DNA of 64,000 nt from Alphaproteobacteria bacterium (GCA_013372975.1 JABXIS010000036.1:1-64000); one strand, 5' to 3'. Numbered from the stretch's first letter, positions 1 through 8,692 are shown. The notes: a model not told the origin generated them from the sequence alone. Translations and numbers: made by a program.

Positions 1-75
1 ATATAGAGATGCAAGGGGGGCTTCACAAAGCAGTTTTGCGCACTTATACCGCGCGGACTTCCCGACGGGACCAGT

Positions 76-163
76 GCGGTCGTGGCGGAACTGGTAGACG
101 CGCAGCGTTGAGGTCGCTGTGGGATAATATCCCGTGGAAGTTCGAGTCTTCTCGGCCGCACCA
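76..163 (+). tRNA. tRNA-Leu (anticodon GAG)
   Basis: The acceptor stem GCGGTCG (76-82) pairs with CGGCCGC (153-159), followed by discriminator A160 and an encoded CCA (161-163). The anticodon stem CAGCG/CGCTG encloses the loop TTGAGGT, which gives anticodon GAG and reads CUC/CUU leucine codons. A long variable arm (TGGGATAATATCCCG) marks it as a class II tRNA, as expected for leucine. The T arm carries TTCGAGTC. A strong terminator follows within five bases, so it is probably transcribed alone. Confidence 0.97.
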
Positions 164-166
164 ATG

Positions 167-202
167 AAAACCCGTAGGGAACGCCCTGCGGGTTTTCTTT
201 TT
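167..202 (+). terminator. Rho-independent terminator after tRNA-Leu
   Basis: AAAACCCGTAGGG and CCCTGCGGGTTTT form a 13-bp stem (one T-G wobble) around the loop AACG, ending in a T-rich tract. It separates the tRNA from the mgtE leader. Confidence 0.9.
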
Positions 203-320
203 GACCAACGGCCTGTCATCAATTATCGCCGTTATTCCCAATATGCTGATTATTCAGGTATTTTCTTGCACACCGGGGCTGGAAACCTGCGCCAGTTTCT
301 TTTATCACTAGGGCATGGAT

Positions 321-338
321 GGCGTCCGTCCGGACGCC
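321..338 (+). promoter_or_regulatory. Hairpin in the mgtE leader
   Basis: GGCGTCC, a four-base loop GTCC, then GGACGCC form a perfect 7-bp stem about 50 bases before the mgtE start codon. No T-tract follows, so it is not an obvious intrinsic terminator. It could be an mRNA structure in the leader or an operator. The rest of 203-386 shows nothing else I can name. Confidence 0.35.
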
Positions 339-386
339 GGGGCTTAACGAGCGCATTTTTGCGGGCAAACTGCAGGGGAGGCATAG

Positions 387-1847
387 ATGGCCGAGACAGG
401 ACACGACCCAAACCAGCCGGATCAGAAGCCCGAATCCCATGAGGAAGAAGCCGCCGCCCTTCAGGAACTGAATGAGGCGCAGGAAAGTGCGCCCATGGAG
501 GTGCATCAGGATAAAGAATTCATCCAACAGATTGTGCAGGCGGTTCGGGATGAAAATGCCGATCAGGCTTATAATCTGGTCGAAGATCTGCACGCCGCGG
601 ATGTCGCCGACCTTCTTGAAGTCATGTCGTCGCCACAACGTGTAGGCTTTATCGAACTTCTGGGCGAACGCCTTGACCCTGACGTTCTGATCGAGGTCGA
701 AGGTGCCGCGCAGGACGACCTCTATGAGCATATGCCAAACGAGCAGATCGCCGATGCGGTGACCGAGCTCGAGACAGATGACGCGGTCTATGTTCTTGAA
801 GAATTGGATGACGAGGACAGGGAAGAGGTCCTGCGTTCCCTTGCGGCCGACGACCGGATCGCTATCGAGGAAAGCCTGAGCTTCCCGGAAGAATCCGCAG
901 GCCGCCTGATGAGCCGCGACTTCGTGGCCCTGCCTGAATTCTGGACAGTGGGGCAGACAATCGATTTCCTGCGGTCAGAAGACGAAGACATTCCGGACGA
1001 TTTCTATGATGTGTTTGTGGTGGACCCATCCCATAAGCCCATCGGGACTGTGCCGCTTTCGCGCGTGATGCGCACCCACCGGCCTGTCACAATCGGCGAG
1101 ATTATGGATAAGGCGCCCTATACAGTTGAAGTAGGGTCGGACCAGGAAGAAGTGGCCTACCAGTTCAGCAAATACCACCTGATCTCCGCCGCAGTGGTCG
1201 ATCAGAACCAGCGTCTTGTTGGTGTGGTCACCGTGGATGACGTGGTTGAGGTAATCGGCGATGAGGCGCAGGAAGATATCCTCGCGCTTGCCGGTGTATC
1301 TGACGAATCAGGGGTGAATGAAAATTTCCTTGAGGTAATGAAAGGCCGCTTCGCCTGGCTGTTCGTAAACCTGGGGACAGCCATTCTGGCTTCAATCGTG
1401 ATCGGCCTGTTTGATGCTACGATCGAACAGATGGTGGCCTTGGCTGTATTGATGCCGATTGTGGCGTCCATGGGCGGCAATGCAGGTACCCAAACCATGA
1501 CTGTGGCCGTGCGCGCGATCGCAACCAAGGAATTGAGTGCCACCAACGCCCTCCGCGTTGTGAACCGGGAAATGATGGCAGCCGCGGTTAATGGTACCGC
1601 ACTTGCTTTCATTTCGGGTATTGTAGCATGGCTATGGTTTGGCAGCCCGCTTCTTGGGGGCGTTTTTGCCGTGGCTATGGTATTCAATATTGTGGTGGCG
1701 GGCTTGAGTGGGGTTTTGATCCCATTGGGCCTCAACAAGGCCGGGGTTGACCCGGCGATTGCCTCAAGTGTTTTTGTAACCACGATTACTGATGTTGTTG
1801 GATTTTTTGCCTTCCTCGGGATGGCTGCATTTTTCCTTCTGTCGTGA
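387..1847 (+). CDS. mgtE: Magnesium transporter MgtE
   Basis: This is a Mg2+-gated Mg2+ channel of the inner membrane. The 486-residue protein has the family order: an acidic N-terminal tail, a cytoplasmic MgtE-N domain (about 55-155), two CBS repeats (about 160-280) and five C-terminal membrane helices (about 310-485). The hallmark MGGNAGTQT lies at the first pore helices, and an Asp in the last helix (TTITDVVGF) matches the family's pore-binding residue. In known MgtE proteins the N and CBS domains close the pore when cytoplasmic Mg2+ is high. The ATG has GGGGAGG just upstream. The N-terminal 50 residues are longer and more Glu-rich than in short MgtE proteins. A response regulator follows ten bases later. 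Confidence 0.95.
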   Translation: MAETGHDPNQPDQKPESHEEEAAALQELNEAQESAPMEVHQDKEFIQQIVQAVRDENADQAYNLVEDLHAADVADLLEVMSSPQRVGFIELLGERLDPDVLIEVEGAAQDDLYEHMPNEQIADAVTELETDDAVYVLEELDDEDREEVLRSLAADDRIAIEESLSFPEESAGRLMSRDFVALPEFWTVGQTIDFLRSEDEDIPDDFYDVFVVDPSHKPIGTVPLSRVMRTHRPVTIGEIMDKAPYTVEVGSDQEEVAYQFSKYHLISAAVVDQNQRLVGVVTVDDVVEVIGDEAQEDILALAGVSDESGVNENFLEVMKGRFAWLFVNLGTAILASIVIGLFDATIEQMVALAVLMPIVASMGGNAGTQTMTVAVRAIATKELSATNALRVVNREMMAAAVNGTALAFISGIVAWLWFGSPLLGGVFAVAMVFNIVVAGLSGVLIPLGLNKAGVDPAIASSVFVTTITDVVGFFAFLGMAAFFLLS

Positions 1848-1856
1848 GCGCACTTT

Positions 1857-2657
1857 ATGGACAAAGGCCTGATCCTGCTTGTTGATGACGAGCCTGTGGT
1901 TCTCCGCATACAGGCTGCGGCTGTTCAACAATTTGGCTTTGAAACCCTGATCGCGGAAACTGCCGAAGAAGGCATTGCGATCACGCGCGCCTACAAGCCT
2001 TCCCTTGTGATCAGTGATGTTCAGATGCCGGGCGAGGGCGGGTTCGATTTTGTCGATTCCCTCGAAAAGCAGGGCCTGAAGACCATGCCGGTGATCTTCC
2101 TGACCGGGTATGATGATATTGATATCGTTCGCGGCGGCCTGCGCGCCGGCGGGGATGATTTTGTCATCAAGGGCGGGTCAGTTGAAAAGCTCAGGAACCG
2201 CATCGCTTTCTGGATGGTGAGCGGCTTTCAGGAATTGCCTTCCGACCTGAGGCGTCGGTCTTTGGCGGCGGCCAATGCTGTGAAAGGCGATGAGTTCAGC
2301 CATGTGGAGGAGCATATCGAGGTGGATAGCGCTCTCACGGAAAAGGTGGCTGCACGCCTGGCGGAAGAGCTGGCTGCCTTGCCAGAAGGATTCGGTACAC
2401 GGTTGGTGGAGCGGGTGTGTTTCCTGGGGCGGTTGTCGAAAACCATCATCGATGAAAGCGAGACCTTTGGTCATCATTTGCGTTTCCCCGATTATCTGAT
2501 TGGCACCATGAACCGACTGAACCCCAAATGGAAACACGAGCTTTGGCCGCTATTGAAGCGGTTCGAGGATTGGGCCTGCGATACGCGGTTTGTCCTGTCG
2601 GGCATTGAGCCGCTAAAGGAATTCCAGCAATACGAGTGGTATATGGACGGGCTTTAG
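1857..2657 (+). CDS. Response regulator with uncharacterised C-terminal domain
   Basis: Residues 1-125 form a CheY-like receiver: the acidic pair D10-D11, phosphoacceptor D54 (in VISDVQMPG), a Thr in FLTGYDD and the conserved Lys in FVIKGGS are all present, so phosphorylation is likely. Residues about 130-266 are alpha-helical looking, rich in Glu and Leu, and match no output domain I recognise: no helix-turn-helix, GGDEF, EAL or HD signature. It starts nine bases after the mgtE stop, with only a weak ribosome site, so it may be co-transcribed with mgtE. No histidine kinase is adjacent, so its partner is unknown. Confidence 0.8.
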   Translation: MDKGLILLVDDEPVVLRIQAAAVQQFGFETLIAETAEEGIAITRAYKPSLVISDVQMPGEGGFDFVDSLEKQGLKTMPVIFLTGYDDIDIVRGGLRAGGDDFVIKGGSVEKLRNRIAFWMVSGFQELPSDLRRRSLAAANAVKGDEFSHVEEHIEVDSALTEKVAARLAEELAALPEGFGTRLVERVCFLGRLSKTIIDESETFGHHLRFPDYLIGTMNRLNPKWKHELWPLLKRFEDWACDTRFVLSGIEPLKEFQQYEWYMDGL

Positions 2658-2797
2658 GCTTTGAAGCATCGGTTCGTCGCTTCCGGGGGACACTATATCG
2701 ACAAGGGGCAGCCAGCGTTCCGCGTTGGCGTTATTGGATTTGGGGCGAGGGCCATGCTTGGGGCAGGTTCGCCAGGGTTAAAGCCAAAAGGGGCATC

Positions 2798-4435
2798 ATG
2801 TTTAGAAAATCAATTCTTGCCGCATCTGTTGTATGCGGCGTAAGCGGGCTGTTTGCTGGTGCCGCATTTGCCGACGACAAACCCGATCTGGATATCATCT
2901 CCAAAATCCGGGATGAAGGCTTCAATCATTCGCAGGTGATGGATACCTTGCGCCACCTGACTGACAATATCGGCCCACGCCTGACAGGCACGCCGCAGAT
3001 GAAGGCGTCCAACCTTTGGACACGGGACCAGCTCACTAAATGGGGATTGGAAAACGGCAGGCTTGAGGGGTTTGAGTTCGGACCTGGCTGGACGTGGGAA
3101 AGTGTTGATGTTCGGATGGTTACGCCGCGCACTGATCAACTGTATGCTCTGCCAATCAGTTGGTACCCGGGGACTGAAGGCGAAATTACGGGCGAAGTGA
3201 TCTTCGCAGCCATGAGTTCCAAGGAAGATTTCGAGGACTATCGCGGCAAGCTCAAGGGCAAGATTGTTCTGGTGGATGCTGTGCGGCCGTATCGGGACCC
3301 AACAGAGCTTGATGCTGAAGCCAGACGGCAGTTGAATGAGCCTATCGTGCGGCTAACAGATGCAGAACTGCGGGATGAAGTGACCTATGATGTGCCTGAA
3401 GCACCCGGCGCCGGAGACGATTTCTGGATTGAATATAAAAGCTGGGGCTATTATCTGAGCGCCTTCCTTCAGGAAGAAGGGGCACTCGCCATTGTGCGTC
3501 GGTCGCCCCGTCGGAATATGCTCGTCGATGCCACGGGTTATCAGTATCTTGAAGGGCAGCAGCCAACCATTCCGGCCGTGCGCATGGCAACTGAACATTA
3601 TGACCGCATGGTTCGCCTTTTGGATGGCGAGGAACCTGTCACTCTAAGCCTTGATGTTTCGGCCAAGTTTCACACAGATGACATGCGGTCTTATTCCACG
3701 CTCGCGGATATCCCCGGGAAAGGTAGAAACCCTGAAGTGGTGATGCTGGGTGGCCATCTGGATAGCTGGTTCATGGGTGATGGTGCGGTAGATAACGGCG
3801 CGGGTGTGGCTGTGGCCATGGAAGCCGTTCGTATCCTCAAGGCGATTGGGGTGAAACCAAAACGCACCATTCGTGTTGGCCTTTGGGGCGGTGAGGAGCA
3901 AGGATACCATGGTTCCTACCAATATGTGCTTGATCATCTGGCGACACGCCCTGCGCGCACGGAAGAAAGCTTCCAGTATATGGAGCCCTACACTAAGGAA
4001 TATGGCATGTTCCCGGTGGTCAAGAAGCCGGGCTTCGAGAAATTTTCCGTCTATTTCAACCTGGATAACGGATCAGGAAAAATCCGCGGCGTCTATGCCG
4101 AAGGCAATGCGGCGGCCGCGGCCATCTTTGAAGAGTGGCTGAAACCATTTCATGACCTGGGTGCAAAGACTGTCACCATGAATGATACCGGGGGCACAGA
4201 CCATGAGGTTTTTGACGATATCGGCCTGCCGGGTTTTCAGTTTATTCAGGACCCGCTTGATTACGGAAGTCGCCTGCATCACACCACGCTGGATACCTAT
4301 GATCATGCGTTCGAGAAAGACCTGAAGCAGGCCGCGGTGATTATGGCCAGCTTCGTCTATAACGCGGCAATGCGTGAAGACCGGTTCCCGCGGGAACCAG
4401 AACCACGAAAACGCGACGAAGTGCAGGAAGATTAG
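2798..4435 (+). CDS. Secreted M28-family zinc metallopeptidase
   Basis: The 545-residue exported protein resembles M28 aminopeptidases and carboxypeptidase Q. The chosen ATG follows AAAAGGGG and gives a clean signal peptide cut after AFA (about residue 26); upstream in-frame codons would bury it. The two-zinc site is visible: H320 in GGHLDSW, D332 in DNGAG, E366-E367 in WGGEEQG, an Asp in NLDNGSG and a His in GTDHEVFD. A PA-like insert lies at about 120-270. It should remove residues from peptides in the periplasm or outside. It ends facing panC with a shared terminator between them. Confidence 0.88.
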   Translation: MFRKSILAASVVCGVSGLFAGAAFADDKPDLDIISKIRDEGFNHSQVMDTLRHLTDNIGPRLTGTPQMKASNLWTRDQLTKWGLENGRLEGFEFGPGWTWESVDVRMVTPRTDQLYALPISWYPGTEGEITGEVIFAAMSSKEDFEDYRGKLKGKIVLVDAVRPYRDPTELDAEARRQLNEPIVRLTDAELRDEVTYDVPEAPGAGDDFWIEYKSWGYYLSAFLQEEGALAIVRRSPRRNMLVDATGYQYLEGQQPTIPAVRMATEHYDRMVRLLDGEEPVTLSLDVSAKFHTDDMRSYSTLADIPGKGRNPEVVMLGGHLDSWFMGDGAVDNGAGVAVAMEAVRILKAIGVKPKRTIRVGLWGGEEQGYHGSYQYVLDHLATRPARTEESFQYMEPYTKEYGMFPVVKKPGFEKFSVYFNLDNGSGKIRGVYAEGNAAAAAIFEEWLKPFHDLGAKTVTMNDTGGTDHEVFDDIGLPGFQFIQDPLDYGSRLHHTTLDTYDHAFEKDLKQAAVIMASFVYNAAMREDRFPREPEPRKRDEVQED

Positions 4436-4460
4436 CGCTGGGGATTTCCAGCGAGGTTTA

Positions 4461-4487
4461 AAGGGCACCTCCGGGTGCCCCTTTTTT
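4461..4487. terminator. Shared terminator between the M28 peptidase and panC
   Basis: GGGCACC and GGTGCCC form a 7-bp stem (4463-4469 with 4474-4480), followed by a run of six T on the plus strand. The T run overlaps the TAA stop codon of panC on the other strand, so the convergent genes are packed as tightly as possible. Confidence 0.85.
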
Positions 4488-5340
4488 ATGCGCCGATGGC
4501 CATATTATCGAGAAGGCGCACGCTACCGATGCGCGCCACAGCAAGCACGCGGGCAGGGCCAGACAGGGTTTCAAGCGGTTCCAACGTGTCGGCATCCACA
4601 ATGGATACATAATCAACCGCCTTGAAGCCTGCGGCAAGGAGGGCATCTGTTGCTTTGGCCTCTGTCTTCCTGAGGGCCATTCCTTTCTCTGCATCAGAAA
4701 CCAATTGTTTCAGGATCACGTTGAACTGTCCGGCAATCTCACGTTCTTGCGGGTTGAGGTATGCGTTGCGGGACGAGGCTGCGAGGCCGTCGTTTTCCCT
4801 GATCAGGGTGCCAGCCATGATTTCGACCGGGATGTCGAGGTCAGTTGCAAAGCGGCGGATAACGGCCAGTTGCTGATAGTCTTTCTCACCAAAGATGGCT
4901 ACATCGGGCAAACACTGCAGCAACAGTTTGGTCACAACCGTGGCAACACCGTCAAAATGGCCGGGCCGGGCTGCGCCTTCGAACCGGTCGGAAATGCCGG
5001 AAACCGATATGTTGCTTGCGAAGCCAGCGGGATACATCTCGGCGCCGTTGGGTGCAAACACAAGGCTGGCGGGTGTGCCGGCAAGCTTCGTTCTGTCTGT
5101 TTCCTCAGTGCGCGGATAGGCGTCGAAGTCTTCACCTTCGCCAAACTGTGTCGGGTTTACGAAGATGGACACCACCACACGGTCCACCTTTTCTGCGATT
5201 GCCTCTACCAGTGACAAGTGACCATGATGCAGCGCCCCCATAGTAGGCACAAGCCCCACCTTAAGGCCATCGGCACGCCACGCCTTAACATGGGCGCGCA
5301 GGTCGGCAACAGTACGTACGGCGGGGCAGAGGTCAGTCAT
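4486..5340 (-). CDS. panC: Pantothenate synthetase
   Basis: PanC joins pantoate and beta-alanine with ATP to make pantothenate for coenzyme A. The 284 residues match the family length. Signature motifs are in order: PTMGALHHGHLSL (ATP site with two His), FVNPTQF, GEKDYQQL (nucleotide and pantoate contacts) and DGLAASSRNAYL. It lies 24 bases after the glucosaminidase gene on the same strand, so the two may share a transcript, although their functions are unrelated. No panB or panD is in the window. Confidence 0.96.
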   Translation of the reverse strand: MTDLCPAVRTVADLRAHVKAWRADGLKVGLVPTMGALHHGHLSLVEAIAEKVDRVVVSIFVNPTQFGEGEDFDAYPRTEETDRTKLAGTPASLVFAPNGAEMYPAGFASNISVSGISDRFEGAARPGHFDGVATVVTKLLLQCLPDVAIFGEKDYQQLAVIRRFATDLDIPVEIMAGTLIRENDGLAASSRNAYLNPQEREIAGQFNVILKQLVSDAEKGMALRKTEAKATDALLAAGFKAVDYVSIVDADTLEPLETLSGPARVLAVARIGSVRLLDNMAIGA

Positions 5341-5364
5341 GAAGATGTCCGTTTTTGGTGATTA

Positions 5365-6297
5365 TTACGACGTCAGGGCAGCGAGACGTGCGCTGTCGAG
5401 GCCGTCCAGATCGTTATAGTTGATGATCGAAAGAATGTCGCTGACATAGTCAGTACCCCGCTCGGAATAGCTGACAAGTGCCGGGGCAAGGGCAGCGCCT
5501 GTAACTGGCAGGTTGAGATCCCTGAGTTCAGCACGCCGCCGGCGCAATCCCGCATAACTATCGTGCCGGTTCAGGTTGGTCATGTAGCTCGAAACACTAT
5601 CAAGAAGATACTCGAACTTCTTGATTTTATGGGTTTTTCCTTCATCGCGAGCTTCAGGAAGAATGCCTTCCCCATCGCCCCAGACCCATTCGCCAAACAG
5701 GGCGTTGCCAAGTTGGGCAAACCGGCTCGTGCCCCAGCCAGATTCCATCGCGGCTTGGGCAAGTGCCAGTGACGGCGGGATCACATCCACCTTGTGCAGG
5801 AGGATATCAATATCCTGTGTGCGGAAGTTGTTGCGGCGCTTGAGCCGGTATTTTCGGGCCATGGTCTTCAGCCATTCCCGCTCCGTGCGGCGCAATTTTT
5901 GTTCGTTTTCCAATTTTTCTCTAACGGACAGAAGGCGTCCTCGGTCCGCCATAATCAATTCATTGGCGCGTAGCACCAAGGGAAGCATGGCAGATGTGAA
6001 CATACGCTTTTTATTTTGAGCGTTTGTCATATCCGGCAGGCCTTCGGGCAGGCGACTCAGGAAAATCCGAGGCACGGCGTGAACCGTGTGCATGTCTTTT
6101 CTGAGCAAGCGCTCCAGCCGCTTGGTCATTTTGACTTTCTTGGGTGGCGGCAGATGGGCCAGATAATTGGGTTGGTCCGCCAGGAACGCGTCTGTGCGGG
6201 ATACGGCAAGCATGTGCCGGGCTAGCATGAACGGCCCAACCAGAAGAACGGCAGCAACAGCCAGATAGCCAACAATTTTCAGCAAGCGGCTCCGCAC
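5365..6297 (-). CDS. Membrane-anchored glucosaminidase-domain protein (Bax-like)
   Basis: The start is GTG after GGGGAG. Residues 8-27 form one membrane helix, followed by a proline-rich linker and a basic stretch. Residues about 165-310 resemble the glucosaminidase family (PF01832, as in E. coli Bax): LAQAAMESGWGTSRFA contains the catalytic Glu, followed by GNALFGEW and a late YSERGTDYV segment. It probably cleaves or binds peptidoglycan from the periplasmic face of the inner membrane. The divergent neighbour is mipZ, a division-site regulator, a suggestive but unproven link to growth of the wall. Confidence 0.85.
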   Translation of the reverse strand: MRSRLLKIVGYLAVAAVLLVGPFMLARHMLAVSRTDAFLADQPNYLAHLPPPKKVKMTKRLERLLRKDMHTVHAVPRIFLSRLPEGLPDMTNAQNKKRMFTSAMLPLVLRANELIMADRGRLLSVREKLENEQKLRRTEREWLKTMARKYRLKRRNNFRTQDIDILLHKVDVIPPSLALAQAAMESGWGTSRFAQLGNALFGEWVWGDGEGILPEARDEGKTHKIKKFEYLLDSVSSYMTNLNRHDSYAGLRRRRAELRDLNLPVTGAALAPALVSYSERGTDYVSDILSIINYNDLDGLDSARLAALTS

Positions 6298-6453
6298 CTT
6301 TTGTGTTTCTCCCCTGGGGCGTTCCTATGAACCCAAAAAATCTCTATATCTGACGATTAATTGTATGTGCATTTCGCAAGATCGTCTAATGATTAGCGAA
6401 AGAATGTGCAAGCCGCATGGCAAATTGATGTTTTGTGTAACGGAGGAAACGCA

Positions 6454-7359
6454 GTGCCTGACAGCAAGGCAAGTCCAGAAAATATGCCAGAGAATATGGC
6501 AGGGAATATGGCAGATGGCGCGTTGGGACGCCCCTATCTGATTGTTCTGGGAAATGAAAAGGGTGGCTCTGGCAAATCGACCACGGCCATGCATATCGTT
6601 GTGTCCCTGCTGCGGGAAGGCAAGCGTGTTGGCACAATCGATCTGGATGCCAGGCAGAAAAGCCTGACACGTTATATTGAAAATCGTCGCGCTTTTGCTG
6701 AGAAGAAAGGGCTGGATCTGCCTTTGCCGATTGAGCTTGTGGTGCCCAAATCCGAGCTGCGCACAGCTGATGAGGCCGAAGCAGACGAAAAACAACGCTT
6801 TGAAGAGGCGTACCTCAATCTTGCTGACAAGGTGGATGTGGTGGTGATTGACTGCCCCGGTAGCGATACATTCCTCTCTCGCCTTGCGCACACGGCTGCC
6901 GACACGCTGGTGACACCGGTGAATGACAGTTTTGTCGATCTGGACCTCCTGGCACGAGTGGATGCTACAACCCACAAAGTGGCGGGCCCAAGCTTGTATG
7001 CCGAGATGGTCTGGAAAGCGCGCCAGCGCCGCGCCATGGCTGATGGCAGCTCCATTGACTGGGTGGTGCTCAGGAACCGTGTAGGTGCCTTGCACGCCAA
7101 AAACAAGGAACGGGTGGAAAAGGTTCTCAATGAACTGACAAAACGCATCGGTATCCGCCATGTACCAGGCTTGGGCGAGCGAGTGATCTACCGGGAACTG
7201 TTCCTGCGTGGCCTCACGCTTATGGACCTTAAGGAAGCGGGTGGCCTCGACGGCAAGGGGCTTTCCATGTCCAACGTGGCGGCCCGGCAGGAAGTCCGCA
7301 AACTGGTGGATGCGCTCAACCTGCCTTTCCGTCAAAATCAAAAATCGGCTCAGAATTAG
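6454..7359 (+). CDS. mipZ: MipZ-like ParA-family division-plane ATPase
   Basis: This is a ParA/MinD-type ATPase. A deviant Walker A (GNEKGGSGKST, about 33-43) carries the signature first Lys, IDLDARQ follows, and VVVIDCPGSD is the Walker B/switch region. Length (301) and the VNDSFVDLDLL and VLRNRVG segments fit alphaproteobacterial MipZ, which in Caulobacter forms a gradient from the ParB-bound origin and inhibits FtsZ away from midcell. I take the GTG at 6454 because GGAGG sits six bases before it; an earlier in-frame GTG at 6406 has no ribosome site. The N-terminus has three near-repeats of Asn-Met (ENMPENMAGNMAD), absent from the conserved core. Confidence 0.88.
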   Translation: MPDSKASPENMPENMAGNMADGALGRPYLIVLGNEKGGSGKSTTAMHIVVSLLREGKRVGTIDLDARQKSLTRYIENRRAFAEKKGLDLPLPIELVVPKSELRTADEAEADEKQRFEEAYLNLADKVDVVVIDCPGSDTFLSRLAHTAADTLVTPVNDSFVDLDLLARVDATTHKVAGPSLYAEMVWKARQRRAMADGSSIDWVVLRNRVGALHAKNKERVEKVLNELTKRIGIRHVPGLGERVIYRELFLRGLTLMDLKEAGGLDGKGLSMSNVAARQEVRKLVDALNLPFRQNQKSAQN

Positions 7360-7368
7360 GATGCGCGT

Positions 7369-7815
7369 GTGATCGCTTGGTTATTCATAGGATTGATCCT
7401 GGCTGCGGGCCTGATGGTTCTATTGAACTGGTGGGCGCGGGCAGACGTAAAAACAGCGCGAAGTGCTCTGTTTTGGGCTATAGTCGGTATCTGTGGCCTG
7501 TTTGCCCTTGTTCTGATGGCAGCAGGAAAAGGCTTCTTTGCGGTGTTGCCCGCCGGGTTTGCCGCCTGGCGCATGTTTGGCCAACGCAGCTGGGATAAAG
7601 TGCGGGGCACGGGAACGCGGCAGCCACAATCCCGATCAGGGGGAATGAGCGAAGAGGAAGCTCTGGATGTGCTGGGCCTTGAGAAGGGCGCCAGCGAAGA
7701 GGAAATCCAGGCAGCCTACAGGAAACTGATGGCGCAAGTGCATCCGGACAAGGGCGGTAATGATTATCTTGCGGCCAAGATCAATGAGGCAAAGCAAACC
7801 CTGTTAGGGAGATAA
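7369..7815 (+). CDS. Membrane-anchored J-domain protein
   Basis: The 148-residue protein starts at GTG ten bases after mipZ. Two hydrophobic segments (about 1-20 and 33-55, continuing to about 65) place it in the inner membrane. A short Arg/Gln linker leads to a C-terminal J domain (about 95-148) with the HPD tripeptide in QVHPDKGG, the element that stimulates Hsp70 ATPase. This layout resembles DnaJ-like TIM14/DjlA-type proteins: it should recruit DnaK to the membrane. Tight spacing to mipZ suggests one transcript. Confidence 0.85.
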   Translation: MIAWLFIGLILAAGLMVLLNWWARADVKTARSALFWAIVGICGLFALVLMAAGKGFFAVLPAGFAAWRMFGQRSWDKVRGTGTRQPQSRSGGMSEEEALDVLGLEKGASEEEIQAAYRKLMAQVHPDKGGNDYLAAKINEAKQTLLGR

Positions 7816-7829
7816 GGTCCCCGCGACTT

Positions 7830-8597
7830 ATGGCAAATCCCGCTTTGATAAAAAGCACACTTATCCTGCTACTGAACCTCGTGCCTTGCGGCCTTGTAAA
7901 GGCCGCCGACAATGATGTCTGGCCTGCGGATCGCCCGGTCAGAGTAGGGACCATCACCAACAATCCCCCTTATGTCCTTGAAAATCCGTCTGCAGGGATT
8001 GACCTTGATCTGGTTGCCGAAGCCTTTGCCCGCGTTGGGCTGAAGGTGGAATTCCATCATGCGCCGCTTTCGCGTGTACAGGTGCTGTTGGAAACAGGGA
8101 AAGTGGATGCCATGACCACCTTCCGTACCAACGACACGCTTTGTACCAATAGTGTTGTTTTCAGCCATTGGCATGATGGCATCACAGTGCCCAGGGATAT
8201 TGAACTGGAAGTCAAAACAGTGCAGGACCTTGCAGGCCTGCGTGTGGGAATGTTCCCCGGGGCTGTAAAGGTGCTGGATAACCTGTCGGATTACGATATT
8301 TCCAGTTTCGCTATGGCCATGACGGTGTATGACCGCAATCAGCTGATCAAGGTGCTTTTGTACAGGCGCCTGGACGCCTATATCGGAGATTATTGGGCGC
8401 TTGACTATGCCTTCAGGCAACTGGCGCCGGATACCCCCAAGCCATACCGATTGGCTGTTGCCTTTGAGCCGACGCCACGGCGCCTTTGTGTGCGGAACGC
8501 AGCTCTGGTGGAGCGTTTCAACCAGGGCGTGGCGGCCATGCTTGCAGACGGCACACCTGAGCGGGTACGCGGGCGCTATCTGTCAGACACAGAATAG
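7830..8597 (+). CDS. Periplasmic solute-binding protein family 3-like protein
   Basis: The 255-residue protein has a signal peptide ending near VKA (about residue 26), followed by a type II periplasmic fold of the SBP_bac_3 kind: VRVGTITNNPPYVLEN, a GIDLDLVAEAFARVG helix, LETGKVDAMTTF and the hinge LAGLRVGMFPGA. No ABC permease or ATPase gene is nearby, so it may act as a stand-alone binding or sensory protein. The ribosome site is weak. It is 14 bases after the J-domain gene and may be the last gene of that transcript. Confidence 0.75.
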   Translation: MANPALIKSTLILLLNLVPCGLVKAADNDVWPADRPVRVGTITNNPPYVLENPSAGIDLDLVAEAFARVGLKVEFHHAPLSRVQVLLETGKVDAMTTFRTNDTLCTNSVVFSHWHDGITVPRDIELEVKTVQDLAGLRVGMFPGAVKVLDNLSDYDISSFAMAMTVYDRNQLIKVLLYRRLDAYIGDYWALDYAFRQLAPDTPKPYRLAVAFEPTPRRLCVRNAALVERFNQGVAAMLADGTPERVRGRYLSDTE

Positions 8598-8692
8598 CCC
8601 CAATTCCGGGGTTGACGGCAGCCGCCCGCGCTGACACTTTGGGCGAAATTCTATCACTTTTGTATATTGATTTCCTTCTGGGGGTGACCTTC

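Noticed and set aside
203-386. M-box Mg2+ riboswitch before mgtE
   Set aside because: I see only one simple hairpin, not the multi-helix architecture; a covariance search would be needed.
1202-1909. A 235-codon open frame antisense to mgtE
   Set aside because: Its Thr/Ala/Ile-rich product reflects membrane-helix codons read backwards; no start signal.
4471-5340. Transferred fragment at the M28-panC junction
   Set aside because: Composition and a shared terminator are ordinary; no repeats or truncated genes.
6325-7341. A 338-codon open frame on the minus strand
   Set aside because: It is a shadow of mipZ; the product is rich in His, Gln and Cys with no domain, and the mipZ frame has clear motifs.
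8612-8692. Longer N-terminus for the phosphohexomutase from TTG at 8612
   Set aside because: The extra 27 residues show no family similarity, while GGGGGTG sits right before the ATG at 8693.
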